Source of the DNA: Oceanibaculum nanhaiense
GTDB taxonomy: Bacteria; Pseudomonadota; Alphaproteobacteria; Oceanibaculales; Oceanibaculaceae
Assembly: GCF_002148795.1 (NCBI RefSeq)
Contig: NZ_MPOB01000002.1
Span: forward strand, 372,001 to 436,000
DNA: 64,000 bases
Direction of reading: 5' to 3'
Part shown: piece by piece, positions 9,442 to 18,515 of the stretch
How positions within the stretch are numbered: position 1 is the first letter of the stretch
How the letters are laid out: every line of letters begins with the position of its first letter
Made by a program: the position numbers and the translations under genes
The notes under the pieces: model-generated
The model's input: only the letters and a program-made list of their open reading frames with translations
Databases searched by the model: none
What the model was told of the DNA's origin: nothing

Positions 9442-10999
9442 ATGGCCGGGCGCGACACCGAAGAAAAGTCCAGAGCCGCTGCGACGCTGCGGCCGGCTGT
9501 ATTCGATCACCCGCTTCTCGGCATGTTCCTGCTGACGGATGCGGGTGCAGAGGGATTCCGCCTGGCCGAGGTGAATGCGCGCTTTGCCGCGATGGCCGGA
9601 TTGCCGCCCGCTGACATGGTCGGCCTTACCCTGTTCGATTTGATGAGCGTGCAGGAGGCTGCCTCCCTGCAGGCGCGGTTCCGGCAGTGCCGGGATACCG
9701 GTCTTCCGGTGCATCACGAAGAGGTGGTGACGGTGCCGGCGGGGAAAATGTGGTGGCGCGTCGATCTGCATCCGGTCCCCGGCCAGCAAAACGCGGAGTC
9801 GCAGGGCGCGGCGGCGATCCTCGGCACGGTCATCGATCTCAGCGAGCAGAAGCGGCTGCTGCAGGTGGTCATGCAGAGCGACCGGCGAATCCAGACCCTG
9901 GTCGAGGCGGTGCCGGACACGATGCTGCGGATCGACCGGAACGGGCGTGTGCTGGAGATCGAGGAGGGCAAGGACAGCGCCCTGTGGCTGGCGCCGGTGA
10001 CATTGATCGGCCATCTGCTGGAGGATGTGCTGCCGGTCCCGGTCGCGCCGCGCGCCCGCACCGGGATCGCCGACGCCTTCGCCACCGGGGCGACGCAGCT
10101 CTTCGAATTCCGGCTGCATGACAAGGCGATGGGCGAGGGGGCGCTGGGCATCCGCGACCTCGAGGCGCGCATCGTGGTGCTGAGCGCGGGCGAGGCGATG
10201 GTCTTTGTGCGCGACATCAGCGAGCGCAAGCGCTTCGAGCGCGAACTGATCCTGGCGAAGGAGCAGGCCGAGGCGGCAAACCGGGCCAAGTCGGAATTCC
10301 TGGCGAATATGAGTCATGAGCTGCGCACGCCGCTAAACGCCATTCTCGGCTTTTCCGAGATCATCCGCGACGAGGGGCTGGGGGCGGTCGGCCAGAAGAA
10401 ATATGCCGAATATGCCGCCGACATCCATCTCAGCGGCAGCAATCTGCTGGAGAAAATCAACGATATCCTCGACCTGTCGCGCATCGAATCGGGGCGGTTC
10501 GAGCTTGCCGACGGGCTGCTGGATTTGGGCGATCTGATCGACAGCGCCCTGCGGCTTATACAGCCCCGGCTGGAGATTGCCGGGCTGTCCCTGACCCGCT
10601 GCCTGGCCGCGGAGCCGCTTCACATCCGGGCCGATGCGCACGCGCTGAAGCGCATCCTTCTCAATCTGCTGTCGAATGCGGCGAAGTTCACCATGCCGGG
10701 GGGGGGGCGTCACCCTGTCCTCGGCTCTGCTCGACACGGGCGAGGTCGAGATCGCGGTAGCGGATACAGGCATCGGCATCGAGCCGGCGGCGATGGAGAA
10801 GATTTTACAGCCCTTCGGCCAGGCTGACAGTTCGCTGACGCGATCCTTCGAGGGGGCGGGCCTGGGGCTGCCGCTGGTTAAGTCGATGATCGAGATGCAT
10901 GGCGGCCGGCTGGTGCTGGACAGTACCCCCGGTGCCGGCACCCGCGTCGCCATCATTCTGCCCGCCAGCCGGCTGGTGCCGCCGCACAGCCCGGCCTGA
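9442..10999 (+). pseudogene. PAS-domain sensor histidine kinase, frameshifted at a G10 run
   Basis: The first frame encodes two PAS-like regions (about residues 20-140 and 150-260), then the HisKA dimerisation segment with phospho-acceptor His292 in [21 protein letters not shown], and the N box [15 protein letters not shown]. The frame then leaves the family sequence. The remaining ATPase motifs ([39 protein letters not shown]) continue in the +1 frame to 10999. The switch is at ten consecutive G, 10698-10707; nine would give one 518-residue kinase reading [10 protein letters not shown]. It could be a pseudogene, a slippage-controlled switch or a sequencing error. There is no transmembrane segment, so the kinase would be cytoplasmic; no response regulator is adjacent. 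Confidence 0.8.
10698..10707. repeat. Homopolymeric G10 tract inside the kinase gene
   Basis: Ten uninterrupted G residues follow ATGCC within the N-box region of the histidine kinase. The two reading frames that together make a complete kinase meet exactly here. Tracts of this length are prone to strand slippage in vivo and to length errors in sequencing. Confidence 0.9.
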
Positions 11000-11031
11000 C
11001 GCAAGGCGAGCCGGCCTATTCGCCCGATGGG

Positions 11032-12267
11032 TTATTCTCCGGTAATCGCCTTTTCCATCTGTGCCGCGTCCAGAATGGTATCGGTCAGGTTCGCGTCGGT
11101 CAGGTCGGCGCCGGTGAGGTCGGCGTCGGTCAGGTCGGCATCCATCAGATTGACGTGCCGCAAATCGGCCTGTGCCAGCTTGGTTCCGCGCAGCCGCGCC
11201 CCCGCCAGATTGGTCGGCCATTTGCGCCCGGTTGGCTTGCCCTGCCCATCCTTCAGATCGACCGGACCAAGGCTCGCCTTGCGCATGTCGGCGCCCGACA
11301 GGTCGGCATCCACCATGCTGGCGCCATCGACAATGGCGCCCAGGAAGCTGGCGTTGGTCAGTACGGCGCGCGACAAATCGGCCATCACCAGCCGGCAGCG
11401 CTCGAACTTGGCGCCGACCAGCTTGGTGTCGCGCAGCTCGGCACCGGAGAGGTTGGTGCCGCTGAAATCCATGTAGCTGAGGTCGGTGCCCGACAGCACG
11501 GCGCGTTCGCCGGTGCGGCCCTGGTCCTTGATCCACAGCGTGTGCTTGTCCAGCACCGACTGGACGTCGGGCGGCAGCCCCTCCTGCATGCCGACCAGCT
11601 GCGCGCCGGTCACATCGACGGCCGACATGTCCACGCCTTCGAGATTGGCCCCGACCAGCGTGGCGTTCTTCATCACCGCATTGGCGACGATGGCGCCTTC
11701 CAGATTGGCGCCCGACAGGTTGGCACCGGTCAGGTTGGCCTCAGCCAGATTGGCGCCGGTCAGGTTGGCGCCGGAAAGATCGGCGCCCTTCAAATTCACG
11801 CCCGACAGGTTGGCCCCGGCCAGTGCCGCGCCCTTCAGGTTGCAGTTCATCATCGCGGAGTTCGACAGATCGGCGCCATTGGCATTGGCGTTGCGCATCC
11901 GCTCATTCTCGTGATCGCCGCCGCCATAGAGCGCGCCGCCCCGGAAATCCGCCTGCTCCAGATTGGCGTTGTTCAGATTGGCCCGGCGCAGGCTGACGCC
12001 GCGCAGGTCGCATTTGCGCAGATTGGCCTGCCGCAGGTCGGCGCGGTCCAGCGTCGCGCAGAACAGGTCGGCCTCTTCCAGCACGCAGCCCGCCAGCACG
12101 GTGCGGTGCAGGTTGGCGCCCGCCAGGTTGGCGCTGCGCAGATTGGCCCGCGGCAGGGTCAGCCCCGACAGGTCGCGCATCGACAGATTGGCCCGGAGAC
12201 CGCCCTTGCGGTGCTTAAGCCAGCGTTCGTGCTGGTCGATGATGGAAGCGATTTCCTGCGGCGTCAT
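11032..12267 (-). CDS. Pentapeptide-repeat protein with duplicated HxxW module (B)
   Basis: A 411-residue paralog of the protein at 7349-8635. It has the same MTPQEI...HERWL head followed by GGLRANLS, a long first block of A(D/N)LxG repeats, the linker VLDKHTLWIKDQG at about residues 238-250 followed by RAVLSGTDLS, a second repeat block, and the GKPTGRKWPTNLAGA insert near residue 343. Pentapeptides such as GADLS, GANLT and DADLT dominate. The gene converges on the kinase gene with only 32 bp between stops. The shared architecture points to an old duplication; role and location are unknown, although the lack of a signal peptide suggests the cytoplasm. Confidence 0.87.
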   Translation of the reverse strand: MTPQEIASIIDQHERWLKHRKGGLRANLSMRDLSGLTLPRANLRSANLAGANLHRTVLAGCVLEEADLFCATLDRADLRQANLRKCDLRGVSLRRANLNNANLEQADFRGGALYGGGDHENERMRNANANGADLSNSAMMNCNLKGAALAGANLSGVNLKGADLSGANLTGANLAEANLTGANLSGANLEGAIVANAVMKNATLVGANLEGVDMSAVDVTGAQLVGMQEGLPPDVQSVLDKHTLWIKDQGRTGERAVLSGTDLSYMDFSGTNLSGAELRDTKLVGAKFERCRLVMADLSRAVLTNASFLGAIVDGASMVDADLSGADMRKASLGPVDLKDGQGKPTGRKWPTNLAGARLRGTKLAQADLRHVNLMDADLTDADLTGADLTDANLTDTILDAAQMEKAITGE

Positions 12268-12590
12268 GGCATCCTGCGCTTGAAGGCCGCCCTTACTGGA
12301 GGCCTGTTCCGGTCGTCGTCTTATAATGTGCGCCTGTTTTCCAGGTCGCCTGTTTGTGAAAGCCGTATTGCAGTAACGAGTCCGGCAAGTGAACGTGTTT
12401 TAAGTTAAGATTGTGTTGTCGGTCCCGCATAATCCCCAGCGGAGTATGTGGCGAGACCGCCGCAACCGCAAGCCGGTCTGCGGTCCCGGGCATCGCCTGA
12501 TTTTCATGTTGTCGGCCGGCGGCCCGGCGTGCTTCCCTCGATTTTCGGCTTATGGCCGCTATTTTTCCGTGTTTCCTCTGGAACGAACCA
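12268..12590. other. Intergenic region between divergent genes
   Basis: A 323-bp gap between the divergent pentapeptide-repeat gene and the HDAC-family gene. A lower-GC stretch at about 12360-12420 is the likeliest place for promoters. Minus-strand open frames here have atypical composition and no ribosome-binding site, so no gene is called. No strong hairpin or operator was recognised. Confidence 0.4.
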
Positions 12591-13517
12591 ATGGCGACGC
12601 TGCTGTACACGCACGAGGCTTGCCTCGCTCACGATACCGGCCCCTATCACCCGGAACGGCCAGACCGGCTGCGCGCCGTGCTGGAGGCGCTGGACGCGCC
12701 GCGCTTCGCCGCTCTCGAAAGGCGGGTGGCGCCGGAGGCTACGGAGGTGCAGCTGCTGCGCGCCCATCCGCAGTCGCATATCGATACGGTGAAGGCCGCA
12801 ATTCCGGCCGAGGGGCTGGGCGGGATCGACGCGGACACGCTGGTCTCGCCGCATTCCCTGGAGGCGGCGCTGCGCGCGGCGGGGGCGGTCTGCGCCGCGG
12901 TGGATGCGGTCGTTGGCGGCGAGGCGGAGAACGCCTTCTGCGCCGTGCGCCCGCCCGGGCACCATGCCGAATCGATGCGCGCAATGGGATTCTGCCTGTT
13001 CAACAGCGCGGCTGTCGGGGCCTATCACGCCCGCGCTGTGCACGGGCTGAAGCGCATCGTCGTGGTCGATTTCGACGTGCATCATGGCAATGGCACGCAG
13101 GATATCTTCTGGAACGACCATGACATGTTCTACGCCTCGACCCATCAGGCGCCGCTTTATCCCGGCACCGGGGCGGCCAACGAGCGCGGGCTGGACAATA
13201 TCCTGAACGTGCCGCTGCCGCCGCTGGCCGGCTCCGACGTGTTCCGCCATGCCTTTACCGAGCATGTGCTGCCGGCGGTGACCGAGTTCCGCCCGGACCT
13301 GGTGATCATTTCGGCCGGGTTTGACGCCCATAAGGACGATCCGCTGGCCGCGCTGTGCCTGGAGGAGGAGGATTTCGCCTGGGCCACGCGGGAGCTGATG
13401 CGGCTGGCCGCCTATCAGTGCGGCGGGCGTCTTGTCTCCACGCTGGAGGGCGGTTACGACCTCGACGCGCTGGGCCGGTCGGCGGCGGCCCATGTCGCCG
13501 CGCTGATGGGGCAGTAA
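12591..13517 (+). CDS. Histone deacetylase family (HDAC-like amidohydrolase / acetylpolyamine deacetylase type)
   Basis: A 308-residue zinc-dependent deacetylase-fold protein. Motifs in order are YHPERPDRLRAV near the N-terminus, RPPGHHAE with the His-His dyad, DFDVHHGNGTQDIFW with Asp and His zinc ligands, STHQAPLYPGTG, ISAGFDAHKDDPL carrying the further ligand Asp, and LEGGYDL with the transition-state region. Bacterial relatives remove acyl groups from small amines or proteins; the substrate is not evident. The ATG at 12591 starts directly before the first conserved strand (LLYTHEACL). It is followed by xseB, an arrangement I associate with alphaproteobacterial genomes. Confidence 0.9.
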   Translation: MATLLYTHEACLAHDTGPYHPERPDRLRAVLEALDAPRFAALERRVAPEATEVQLLRAHPQSHIDTVKAAIPAEGLGGIDADTLVSPHSLEAALRAAGAVCAAVDAVVGGEAENAFCAVRPPGHHAESMRAMGFCLFNSAAVGAYHARAVHGLKRIVVVDFDVHHGNGTQDIFWNDHDMFYASTHQAPLYPGTGAANERGLDNILNVPLPPLAGSDVFRHAFTEHVLPAVTEFRPDLVIISAGFDAHKDDPLAALCLEEEDFAWATRELMRLAAYQCGGRLVSTLEGGYDLDALGRSAAAHVAALMGQ

Positions 13518-13598
13518 TACGCGGCTTCGGCTTGTTCCGGCGGGGCGAGGTGGCTACACTCCGCCCCCTTTCCACCGAGCAGGCGCCAAGGCAACAGC

Positions 13599-13850
13599 AT
13601 GAGCGAAAAGACCCACAGCGACATCGACGCCATGAGCTTCGAGCAGGCTCTCGCCGAGCTGGAGGCCATCGTCTCCAAGCTGGAGAAGGGCGAGATCGGC
13701 CTTGAGGATTCGATCGACACCTACGAGCGCGGCGTACTGCTGAAGGCGCATTGCGAGCGCAAGCTGCAGGATGCGCAGATGAAAGTGGAGCGGATCAAGC
13801 TGGGGCCGGATGGTGTGGCCTCGGCCGAACCGTTCGATCCCTCCAACTGA
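13599..13850 (+). CDS. xseB: Exodeoxyribonuclease VII small subunit
   Basis: An 83-residue protein with the XseB signature FEQALAELEAIVSKLEKGEIGLEDSIDTYERG, two amphipathic helices that form a hairpin. It binds the XseA catalytic subunit, which is not in this window, to make the nuclease that degrades single-stranded DNA. Length is normal for the family. It is 81 bp after the HDAC-family gene and only 11 bp before ispA, so it is very probably co-transcribed with ispA. Confidence 0.95.
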   Translation: MSEKTHSDIDAMSFEQALAELEAIVSKLEKGEIGLEDSIDTYERGVLLKAHCERKLQDAQMKVERIKLGPDGVASAEPFDPSN

Positions 13851-13861
13851 CCGGCGCAACG

Positions 13862-14749
13862 ATGGACATCAAGGCCGCCATGGCGGAGGCCGCCGAGGCC
13901 GTCGCCGAGACCATGGACCGGCTGCTGACCCTGCCGGACGGGCCGGAGGCGCGCGTCGTCGAGGCCATGCGCTATTCCGCGCTGGGTGGCGGCAAGCGGC
14001 TGCGCGCCTTCCTGGTGCTGCAGACCGCCGAACTGTTCTCGGTCAGCAGCAGCTGCGCCCTGCGGGTCGCCGCTTCGGTCGAATTCCTGCATGCCTATTC
14101 GCTGATCCATGACGATCTGCCGGCGATGGACGACAGCGACATGCGGCGCGGCCAGCCCAGCTGCCACAAGGCATTCGACGAGGCGACGGCGGTGCTGGCC
14201 GGCGATGCGCTGCTGACCTACGCCTTCGAGGTACTGGCGCACGAGGATACGCACAACGACCCGAAGGTCCGGGCCGATCTGGTGCTGGCACTGGCCCGCG
14301 CCTCGGGCACGCAAGGCATGGTCGGCGGGCAGATGCTCGACCTGCTGGCGGAGGATATGACGGAGATCGACGCCAGCCTGATCACCCGGCTGCAACGCAT
14401 GAAGACGGCGGAGCTGATCTGCTTCTGCTGCGAGGCCGGGGCGATCCTGGGCAAGGCCGGCCCGGCGGCGCGGCATACGCTGCACTCCTACGGGCAGGAG
14501 ATGGGGCTGGCTTTCCAGATCGCCGACGATCTGCTGGATATCGAAGGCGACAGCAGCGTCACCGGCAAGCCGACCGGGCTGGACAATGCCGCCGGCAAGG
14601 CGACCCTGGTGGCCGCGCTGGGGGTGGAAAATGCCCGTGGCCACGCCCGCCTGCTGGTCGGGCAGGCGGCGGGGCATCTTGATTTCTTCGGTGACAAGGC
14701 GAAGCTGTTGAAGCAGCTTGCGCGTTTCGTCGTCGAGCGTCAGGCCTGA
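13862..14749 (+). CDS. ispA: Farnesyl diphosphate synthase (short-chain polyprenyl synthase)
   Basis: A 295-residue trans-isoprenyl diphosphate synthase. The first aspartate-rich motif is DDLPAMDD in HAYSLIHDDLPAMDDSDMRRG and the second is DDLLD in FQIADDLLDIEG; GGGKRLRAFL near residue 40 is the usual isopentenyl-diphosphate-binding stretch. It condenses IPP with DMAPP/GPP to make farnesyl diphosphate for quinones, hopanoids and undecaprenyl carriers. The ATG at 13862 follows the xseB stop by 11 nt, and dxs, the pathway's first enzyme, lies just downstream. The xseB-ispA-dxs order is common in Proteobacteria and supports the assignment. Confidence 0.94.
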   Translation: MDIKAAMAEAAEAVAETMDRLLTLPDGPEARVVEAMRYSALGGGKRLRAFLVLQTAELFSVSSSCALRVAASVEFLHAYSLIHDDLPAMDDSDMRRGQPSCHKAFDEATAVLAGDALLTYAFEVLAHEDTHNDPKVRADLVLALARASGTQGMVGGQMLDLLAEDMTEIDASLITRLQRMKTAELICFCCEAGAILGKAGPAARHTLHSYGQEMGLAFQIADDLLDIEGDSSVTGKPTGLDNAAGKATLVAALGVENARGHARLLVGQAAGHLDFFGDKAKLLKQLARFVVERQA

Positions 14750-14823
14750 TAAATGAAAGACGTGGCGGGCGGCACGACACCATTATCCCCGCCACGATGT
14801 AGCGGATGAGTGAGGCAAGGCCC

Positions 14824-16743
14824 ATGGCCGATAACCCAACCCCGGTTCTCGATACGGTCACGACACCGGCGGACATGAAGGATTTCTCGATCGACCAGCT
14901 GACGGTGCTGGCCGACGATCTGCGCCGCGAGACCATCGACGCGGTGTCGCGTACCGGCGGTCATCTGGGCGCCGGCCTCGGCGTGGTCGAGCTGACGGTG
15001 GCGATCCATCATGTCTTTGATACGCCGCGCGACCGGCTGATCTGGGATGTCGGCCATCAGGCCTATCCGCACAAGATCCTGACCGGGCGGCGCGACCGCA
15101 TCCGCACGCTGCGCCAGGGCGGCGGCCTCAGCGGTTTCACCCGGCGCTCGGAAAGCGACTACGATCCGTTTGGCGCGGCGCACAGCTCGACCTCGATCTC
15201 CGCCGGCCTCGGCATGGCGGTGGCGCGCGACCTGAAGGGCGGCAACAACAACGTCATCGCCGTCATCGGCGACGGCTCGATGAGTGCCGGCATGGCCTAT
15301 GAGGCGATGAACAATGCCGGCTCGATGGACAGCCGGCTGATCGTCATCCTGAACGACAATGACATGTCCATCGCCCCGCCGACCGGTGCGATGAGCAATT
15401 ATCTCTCGCGCCTGATCGCGTCGAAATCCTATCGCGGGCTGCGCGAGGCGATGAAGCAGATGGCCAGCCGCTTCCCCAAGCCGCTGGAGAATGCGGCGCG
15501 GCGGGCCGAGGAATATGCCCGTGGCATGGTCACCGGCGGGACGTTGTTCGAGGAGCTGGGCTTCCTCTATATCGGGCCGGTCGATGGCCACGATATCAGC
15601 CATCTTGTGCCGATTCTGAAAAGCCTGCGCGACCGGCCGGAGGCTGGCCCGGTGCTGCTGCATGTCGTTACCGAGAAGGGCAGGGGTCACCCCTTCTCCA
15701 AGGACAGCCCGGAAAAATATCACGCGGTCCAGAAGTTCGATCTGGTCACCGGCGCGCAGGTGAAAGCGAAGGCGAACGCGCCCAGCTACACCAATGTCTT
15801 CGCCCAGGCGCTGATCCAGGAGGCGGAGGCCGACGAGCGCATCGTCGCCATCACCGCCGCCATGCCGGGCGGGACCGGGCTGGACAAGTTCGCCGAGCGG
15901 TTCCCGGATCGTATCTTCGATGTCGGTATCGCCGAACAGCATGCCGTGACCTTCGCCGCCGGTATGGCGACGGAGGGGATGAAGCCGTTCGCCGCGATCT
16001 ATTCCACCTTCCTGCAGCGCGGCTATGACCAGGTGGTGCACGATGTGGCGATCCAGCGCCTGCCGGTGCGCTTCGCCATCGACCGCGCCGGGCTGGTCGG
16101 TGCTGATGGCGCAACCCATGCCGGCAGCTTCGATGTCGCCTATCTGGGCTGTCTGCCGGATTTCGTGCTGATGGCGGCAGCCGACGAGGCGGAGCTGGTG
16201 CATATGGTAGCCACCTGTGCGGCCATCGACGACCGGCCGTCCGCCGTGCGCTATCCACGCGGCGAGGGTGCTGGCGTCGAATTGCCGGCGCGCGGCCAGC
16301 CGCTGGAGATCGGCAAGGGCCGTATCCTGCGCGAAGGCACGGCGGTCGCCATCCTGTCCTATGGCGCGCGGCTGCAGGAATGCCTGGCCGCCGCCGAGGA
16401 ACTGGCTGGCTATGGCCTGTCCGCCACGGTCGCCGATGCCCGTTTCGCCAAGCCGCTGGATACCGGGCTGGTGGAGCGGCTGGCCCGCGAACATGAGGTG
16501 CTGATCACCATCGAGGAGGGCTCGGTCGGCGGCTTCGGCTCCTTCGTGCTGCAGCATCTGGCGCTGGCCGGGATGCTGGATGCCGGCCTGCGCGTGCGGC
16601 CGATGGTGCTGCCCGACCGCTTCATCGACCATGATTCGCCGGAGAAGCAATATGCCGAGGCCGGGCTGAACGCCGCCGGCATCGTCAAGACCGCGCTGTT
16701 GGCGCTGGGCCGCAGCGCCAGCGAGGCGCCGGCGCGGGCGTGA
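14824..16743 (+). CDS. dxs: 1-Deoxy-D-xylulose-5-phosphate synthase
   Basis: A 639-residue thiamine-diphosphate enzyme that joins pyruvate and glyceraldehyde 3-phosphate, the first step of the MEP isoprenoid route. Visible motifs are [17 protein letters not shown], the ThDP/Mg site [18 protein letters not shown], the glutamate region [18 protein letters not shown] and [19 protein letters not shown] prefer the ATG at 14824, with GAGG 8 nt upstream; the in-frame ATG at 14806 lacks a site. It ends 2 nt before the stop of the convergent thioesterase gene. Length and motifs are complete. Confidence 0.96.
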   Translation: MADNPTPVLDTVTTPADMKDFSIDQLTVLADDLRRETIDAVSRTGGHLGAGLGVVELTVAIHHVFDTPRDRLIWDVGHQAYPHKILTGRRDRIRTLRQGGGLSGFTRRSESDYDPFGAAHSSTSISAGLGMAVARDLKGGNNNVIAVIGDGSMSAGMAYEAMNNAGSMDSRLIVILNDNDMSIAPPTGAMSNYLSRLIASKSYRGLREAMKQMASRFPKPLENAARRAEEYARGMVTGGTLFEELGFLYIGPVDGHDISHLVPILKSLRDRPEAGPVLLHVVTEKGRGHPFSKDSPEKYHAVQKFDLVTGAQVKAKANAPSYTNVFAQALIQEAEADERIVAITAAMPGGTGLDKFAERFPDRIFDVGIAEQHAVTFAAGMATEGMKPFAAIYSTFLQRGYDQVVHDVAIQRLPVRFAIDRAGLVGADGATHAGSFDVAYLGCLPDFVLMAAADEAELVHMVATCAAIDDRPSAVRYPRGEGAGVELPARGQPLEIGKGRILREGTAVAILSYGARLQECLAAAEELAGYGLSATVADARFAKPLDTGLVERLAREHEVLITIEEGSVGGFGSFVLQHLALAGMLDAGLRVRPMVLPDRFIDHDSPEKQYAEAGLNAAGIVKTALLALGRSASEAPARA

Positions 16744-16744
16744 C

Positions 16745-17248
16745 CTACTCCCGCGGCACGCCGTTCGGGTCCTCGCTGCCGCTGCGGTAGCGGAAGGTGC
16801 CGGTGCCGGTGGCGATCAGCGTGCCATCCTCGGCCGTGACCTCGCAGGCGACGAAGAAGATCTTGCGGCCGCCGCCGGTCACCCGGGCGACCGTGCGCAG
16901 CGTGCCCTTCGAGGCCTGCCCCAGATATTGCGTGGTCAGCGACAGCGTCACGCAGCGCCGCACCCGGCCGGGAATCGGGCAGTAACAGCCGCAGAAGCCG
17001 GAGATCGTGTCGATCAGCGAGGCCGGCACGCCGCCATGCAGCACGCCGGCGCGGTTCAGATGCTGCGGGCCGATATCCAGCTCCAGCACGGCATAGCCTT
17101 CGCGCCATTCCACCAGCCGGTAGCCCATCAGTTCCTGATAGCCGGAGGTTGGCTCCAGCGCGATCAGTTCCTGCATCAGATCGCCGGTGCCGGCGGGATC
17201 GTGCTGCATTGCGGTGGCGGCGCTGTCGGCGGCGGCGGGTTTCGTCAT
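16745..17248 (-). CDS. PaaI-type hotdog-fold thioesterase
   Basis: A 167-residue single hotdog-domain protein. The conserved helix region reads LNRAGVLHGGVPASLIDTISGFCG, where HGG and the following Asp are the usual PaaI-subfamily catalytic elements, followed by LTTQYLGQASKGTLRTVARV and a late ATGTGTFRYR strand. Such enzymes hydrolyse acyl-CoA thioesters, often aromatic ones; the substrate is not predictable. The ATG at 17248 is chosen over a TTG two codons upstream. It converges on dxs and diverges from the TRAP operon, sharing that regulatory interval. Confidence 0.85.
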   Translation of the reverse strand: MTKPAAADSAATAMQHDPAGTGDLMQELIALEPTSGYQELMGYRLVEWREGYAVLELDIGPQHLNRAGVLHGGVPASLIDTISGFCGCYCPIPGRVRRCVTLSLTTQYLGQASKGTLRTVARVTGGGRKIFFVACEVTAEDGTLIATGTGTFRYRSGSEDPNGVPRE

Positions 17249-17320
17249 CTTCAATACCGTCTGGATTGCGGAAAGGCAGGGGGCGGTCAGGCATTTTGCA
17301 GTGCGATACCGCCGTGCCTC

Positions 17321-17358
17321 TTGACCATCAAGGGGTATGTGTACAGTCTAGCCTGTAC
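17321..17358 (+). promoter_or_regulatory. Promoter and palindromic operator candidate of the TRAP operon
   Basis: GTACAGTCTAGCCTGTAC at 17341-17358 is an 18-bp dyad with one mismatched pair. A TTGACC at 17321-17326 is spaced 15 nt from TACAGT at 17342-17347, so the dyad would cover a -10 element. The arrangement suits a dimeric repressor, for example of the GntR type, acting on the TRAP operon; no regulator gene is adjacent. Promoter and regulator type are inferences, while the dyad is visible. Confidence 0.5.
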
Positions 17359-17431
17359 GCATAGCAAACAGGTTAATCGGCATATGACGTGCCGGTAAGA
17401 CCGAAATTCAACTCCGAACAGGGAGCACACA

Positions 17432-18406
17432 ATGCGGAAATTCTTCACGGCCATGGCGCTTTCCATGGCGGTTGCCGGCCTTTCCACCGCCGCTTCGGCG
17501 GAAACCTGGGACATGCCGCTGCCGTACCCGGATTCCAACTTCCACACCAAGAACACCCGTATGTTCGCCGAGGATGTGGCCAAGCTGTCCGGCGGCAAGC
17601 TGAACATCACCATCCATAGCGGCGCCTCGCTGTTCAAGATGCCGGAAATCAAGCGCGCGGTGCGTACCGGGCAGGCGCAGGCGGGCGAGATCCTGCTGTC
17701 CGCCTACGGCAACGAGAATGCCGTGTTCGAGGCTGACGGCGTGCCGTTCCTGGCGACCGGCTATGACAATGCGCTGAAGCTCTACAAGGCGCAGAAGCCG
17801 GTGCTGGAAAAGCTGCTGGCCGAAGAAGGGCTGATGCTGCTCTATGCGGCGCCCTGGCCGGGCCAGGGCCTGTTCGTACAGTCCGAGATTTCGTCGGTGG
17901 ACGGCATGAAGGGTGTGAAGTTCCGCGCCTACAACGCCGCGACCTCGCGCTTTGCCGAGCTGGCCGGCGCGGTGCCGACCACGGTGCAGTATGCCGAGGT
18001 GCCGCAGGCCTTCTCGACCGGCCTGGTCTCCTCCATGCTGACCTCCGGCGCCACCGGCGTCGATGTGAAGGCCTGGGACTTCGTGAAAGTGTTCTACCAG
18101 ACCGACGCGATGCACCCGAAGAACATCGTCTTCGTGAACAAGCGCGCCTTCGACGGCTTGGACAAGGCGACGCAGGACGCGGTGCTGAAGGCCGCCGCCG
18201 ATGCCGAGACCCGCATCTGGGCCGCCAGCCAGGAAGAAGCCAAGCGCACCGTGAAGGCGCTGGGCGACAATGGCATGAAGGTGCTGATGCCGAGCGACAA
18301 GCTGCAGAAGGACCTGAAGGCCATCGGCGACCAGATGGTCAAGGAATGGCTTGAGAAGGCCGGCGCAGACGGCAAGACCATCGTGGACGCCTACAACAAG
18401 ATGTAA
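17432..18406 (+). CDS. dctP: TRAP transporter solute-binding protein (DctP family)
   Basis: A 324-residue periplasmic binding protein. A Sec signal peptide (MRKFFTAMALSMAVAGLSTAASA, cleavage before ETW near residue 24) leads into a DctP fold with KLSGGKLNITIHSGASLFK, VQSEISSVDGMKGVKFRAYNA and PTTVQYAEVPQAFSTGLV. The conserved arginine in GVKFRAYN is where TRAP proteins usually bind a substrate carboxylate, so an organic acid is likely. It opens a dctP-dctQ-dctM operon. A strong stem-loop immediately after its stop would help keep its level above that of the membrane subunits. The exact ligand is unknown. Confidence 0.93.
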   Translation: MRKFFTAMALSMAVAGLSTAASAETWDMPLPYPDSNFHTKNTRMFAEDVAKLSGGKLNITIHSGASLFKMPEIKRAVRTGQAQAGEILLSAYGNENAVFEADGVPFLATGYDNALKLYKAQKPVLEKLLAEEGLMLLYAAPWPGQGLFVQSEISSVDGMKGVKFRAYNAATSRFAELAGAVPTTVQYAEVPQAFSTGLVSSMLTSGATGVDVKAWDFVKVFYQTDAMHPKNIVFVNKRAFDGLDKATQDAVLKAAADAETRIWAASQEEAKRTVKALGDNGMKVLMPSDKLQKDLKAIGDQMVKEWLEKAGADGKTIVDAYNKM

Positions 18407-18421
18407 GCGTCTCCCGGTTCG

Positions 18422-18456
18422 AACGCCCAGGGCTGCTGAGACGCACCCTGGGCGTT
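18422..18456 (+). terminator. Stem-loop after dctP (intra-operon attenuator)
   Basis: AACGCCCAGGG at 18422-18432 pairs perfectly with CCCTGGGCGTT at 18446-18456 around a 13-nt loop. There is no T run, so partial termination or 3'-end protection of the dctP message is likelier than a full stop. It lies 16 nt after the dctP stop and before dctQ. Confidence 0.7.
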
Positions 18457-18515
18457 TCGCCATAGGCCGGGTCTTTATCCTTTTTCCCCAATCTGTCACG
18501 CATCGCGGGGTGGCC

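Noticed and set aside
7349-12267. The dense short-period repeats as a possible CRISPR or minisatellite array
   Set aside because: They are 15-nt codon-phase repeats of pentapeptide proteins with variable sequence and intact frames, with no unique spacers.
11155-12408. Plus-strand periodic frame opposite the second pentapeptide-repeat gene
   Set aside because: Same artefact of reading the repeat codons on the other strand.
12293-12610. Minus-strand 105-codon frame between the pentapeptide and HDAC-family genes
   Set aside because: No ribosome-binding site, no recognisable fold, overlaps the HDAC-family start, and composition is not gene-like.
14740-16650. Minus-strand open frame of over 600 codons opposite dxs
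   Set aside because: dxs is unambiguous; the antisense frame is a compositional by-product.
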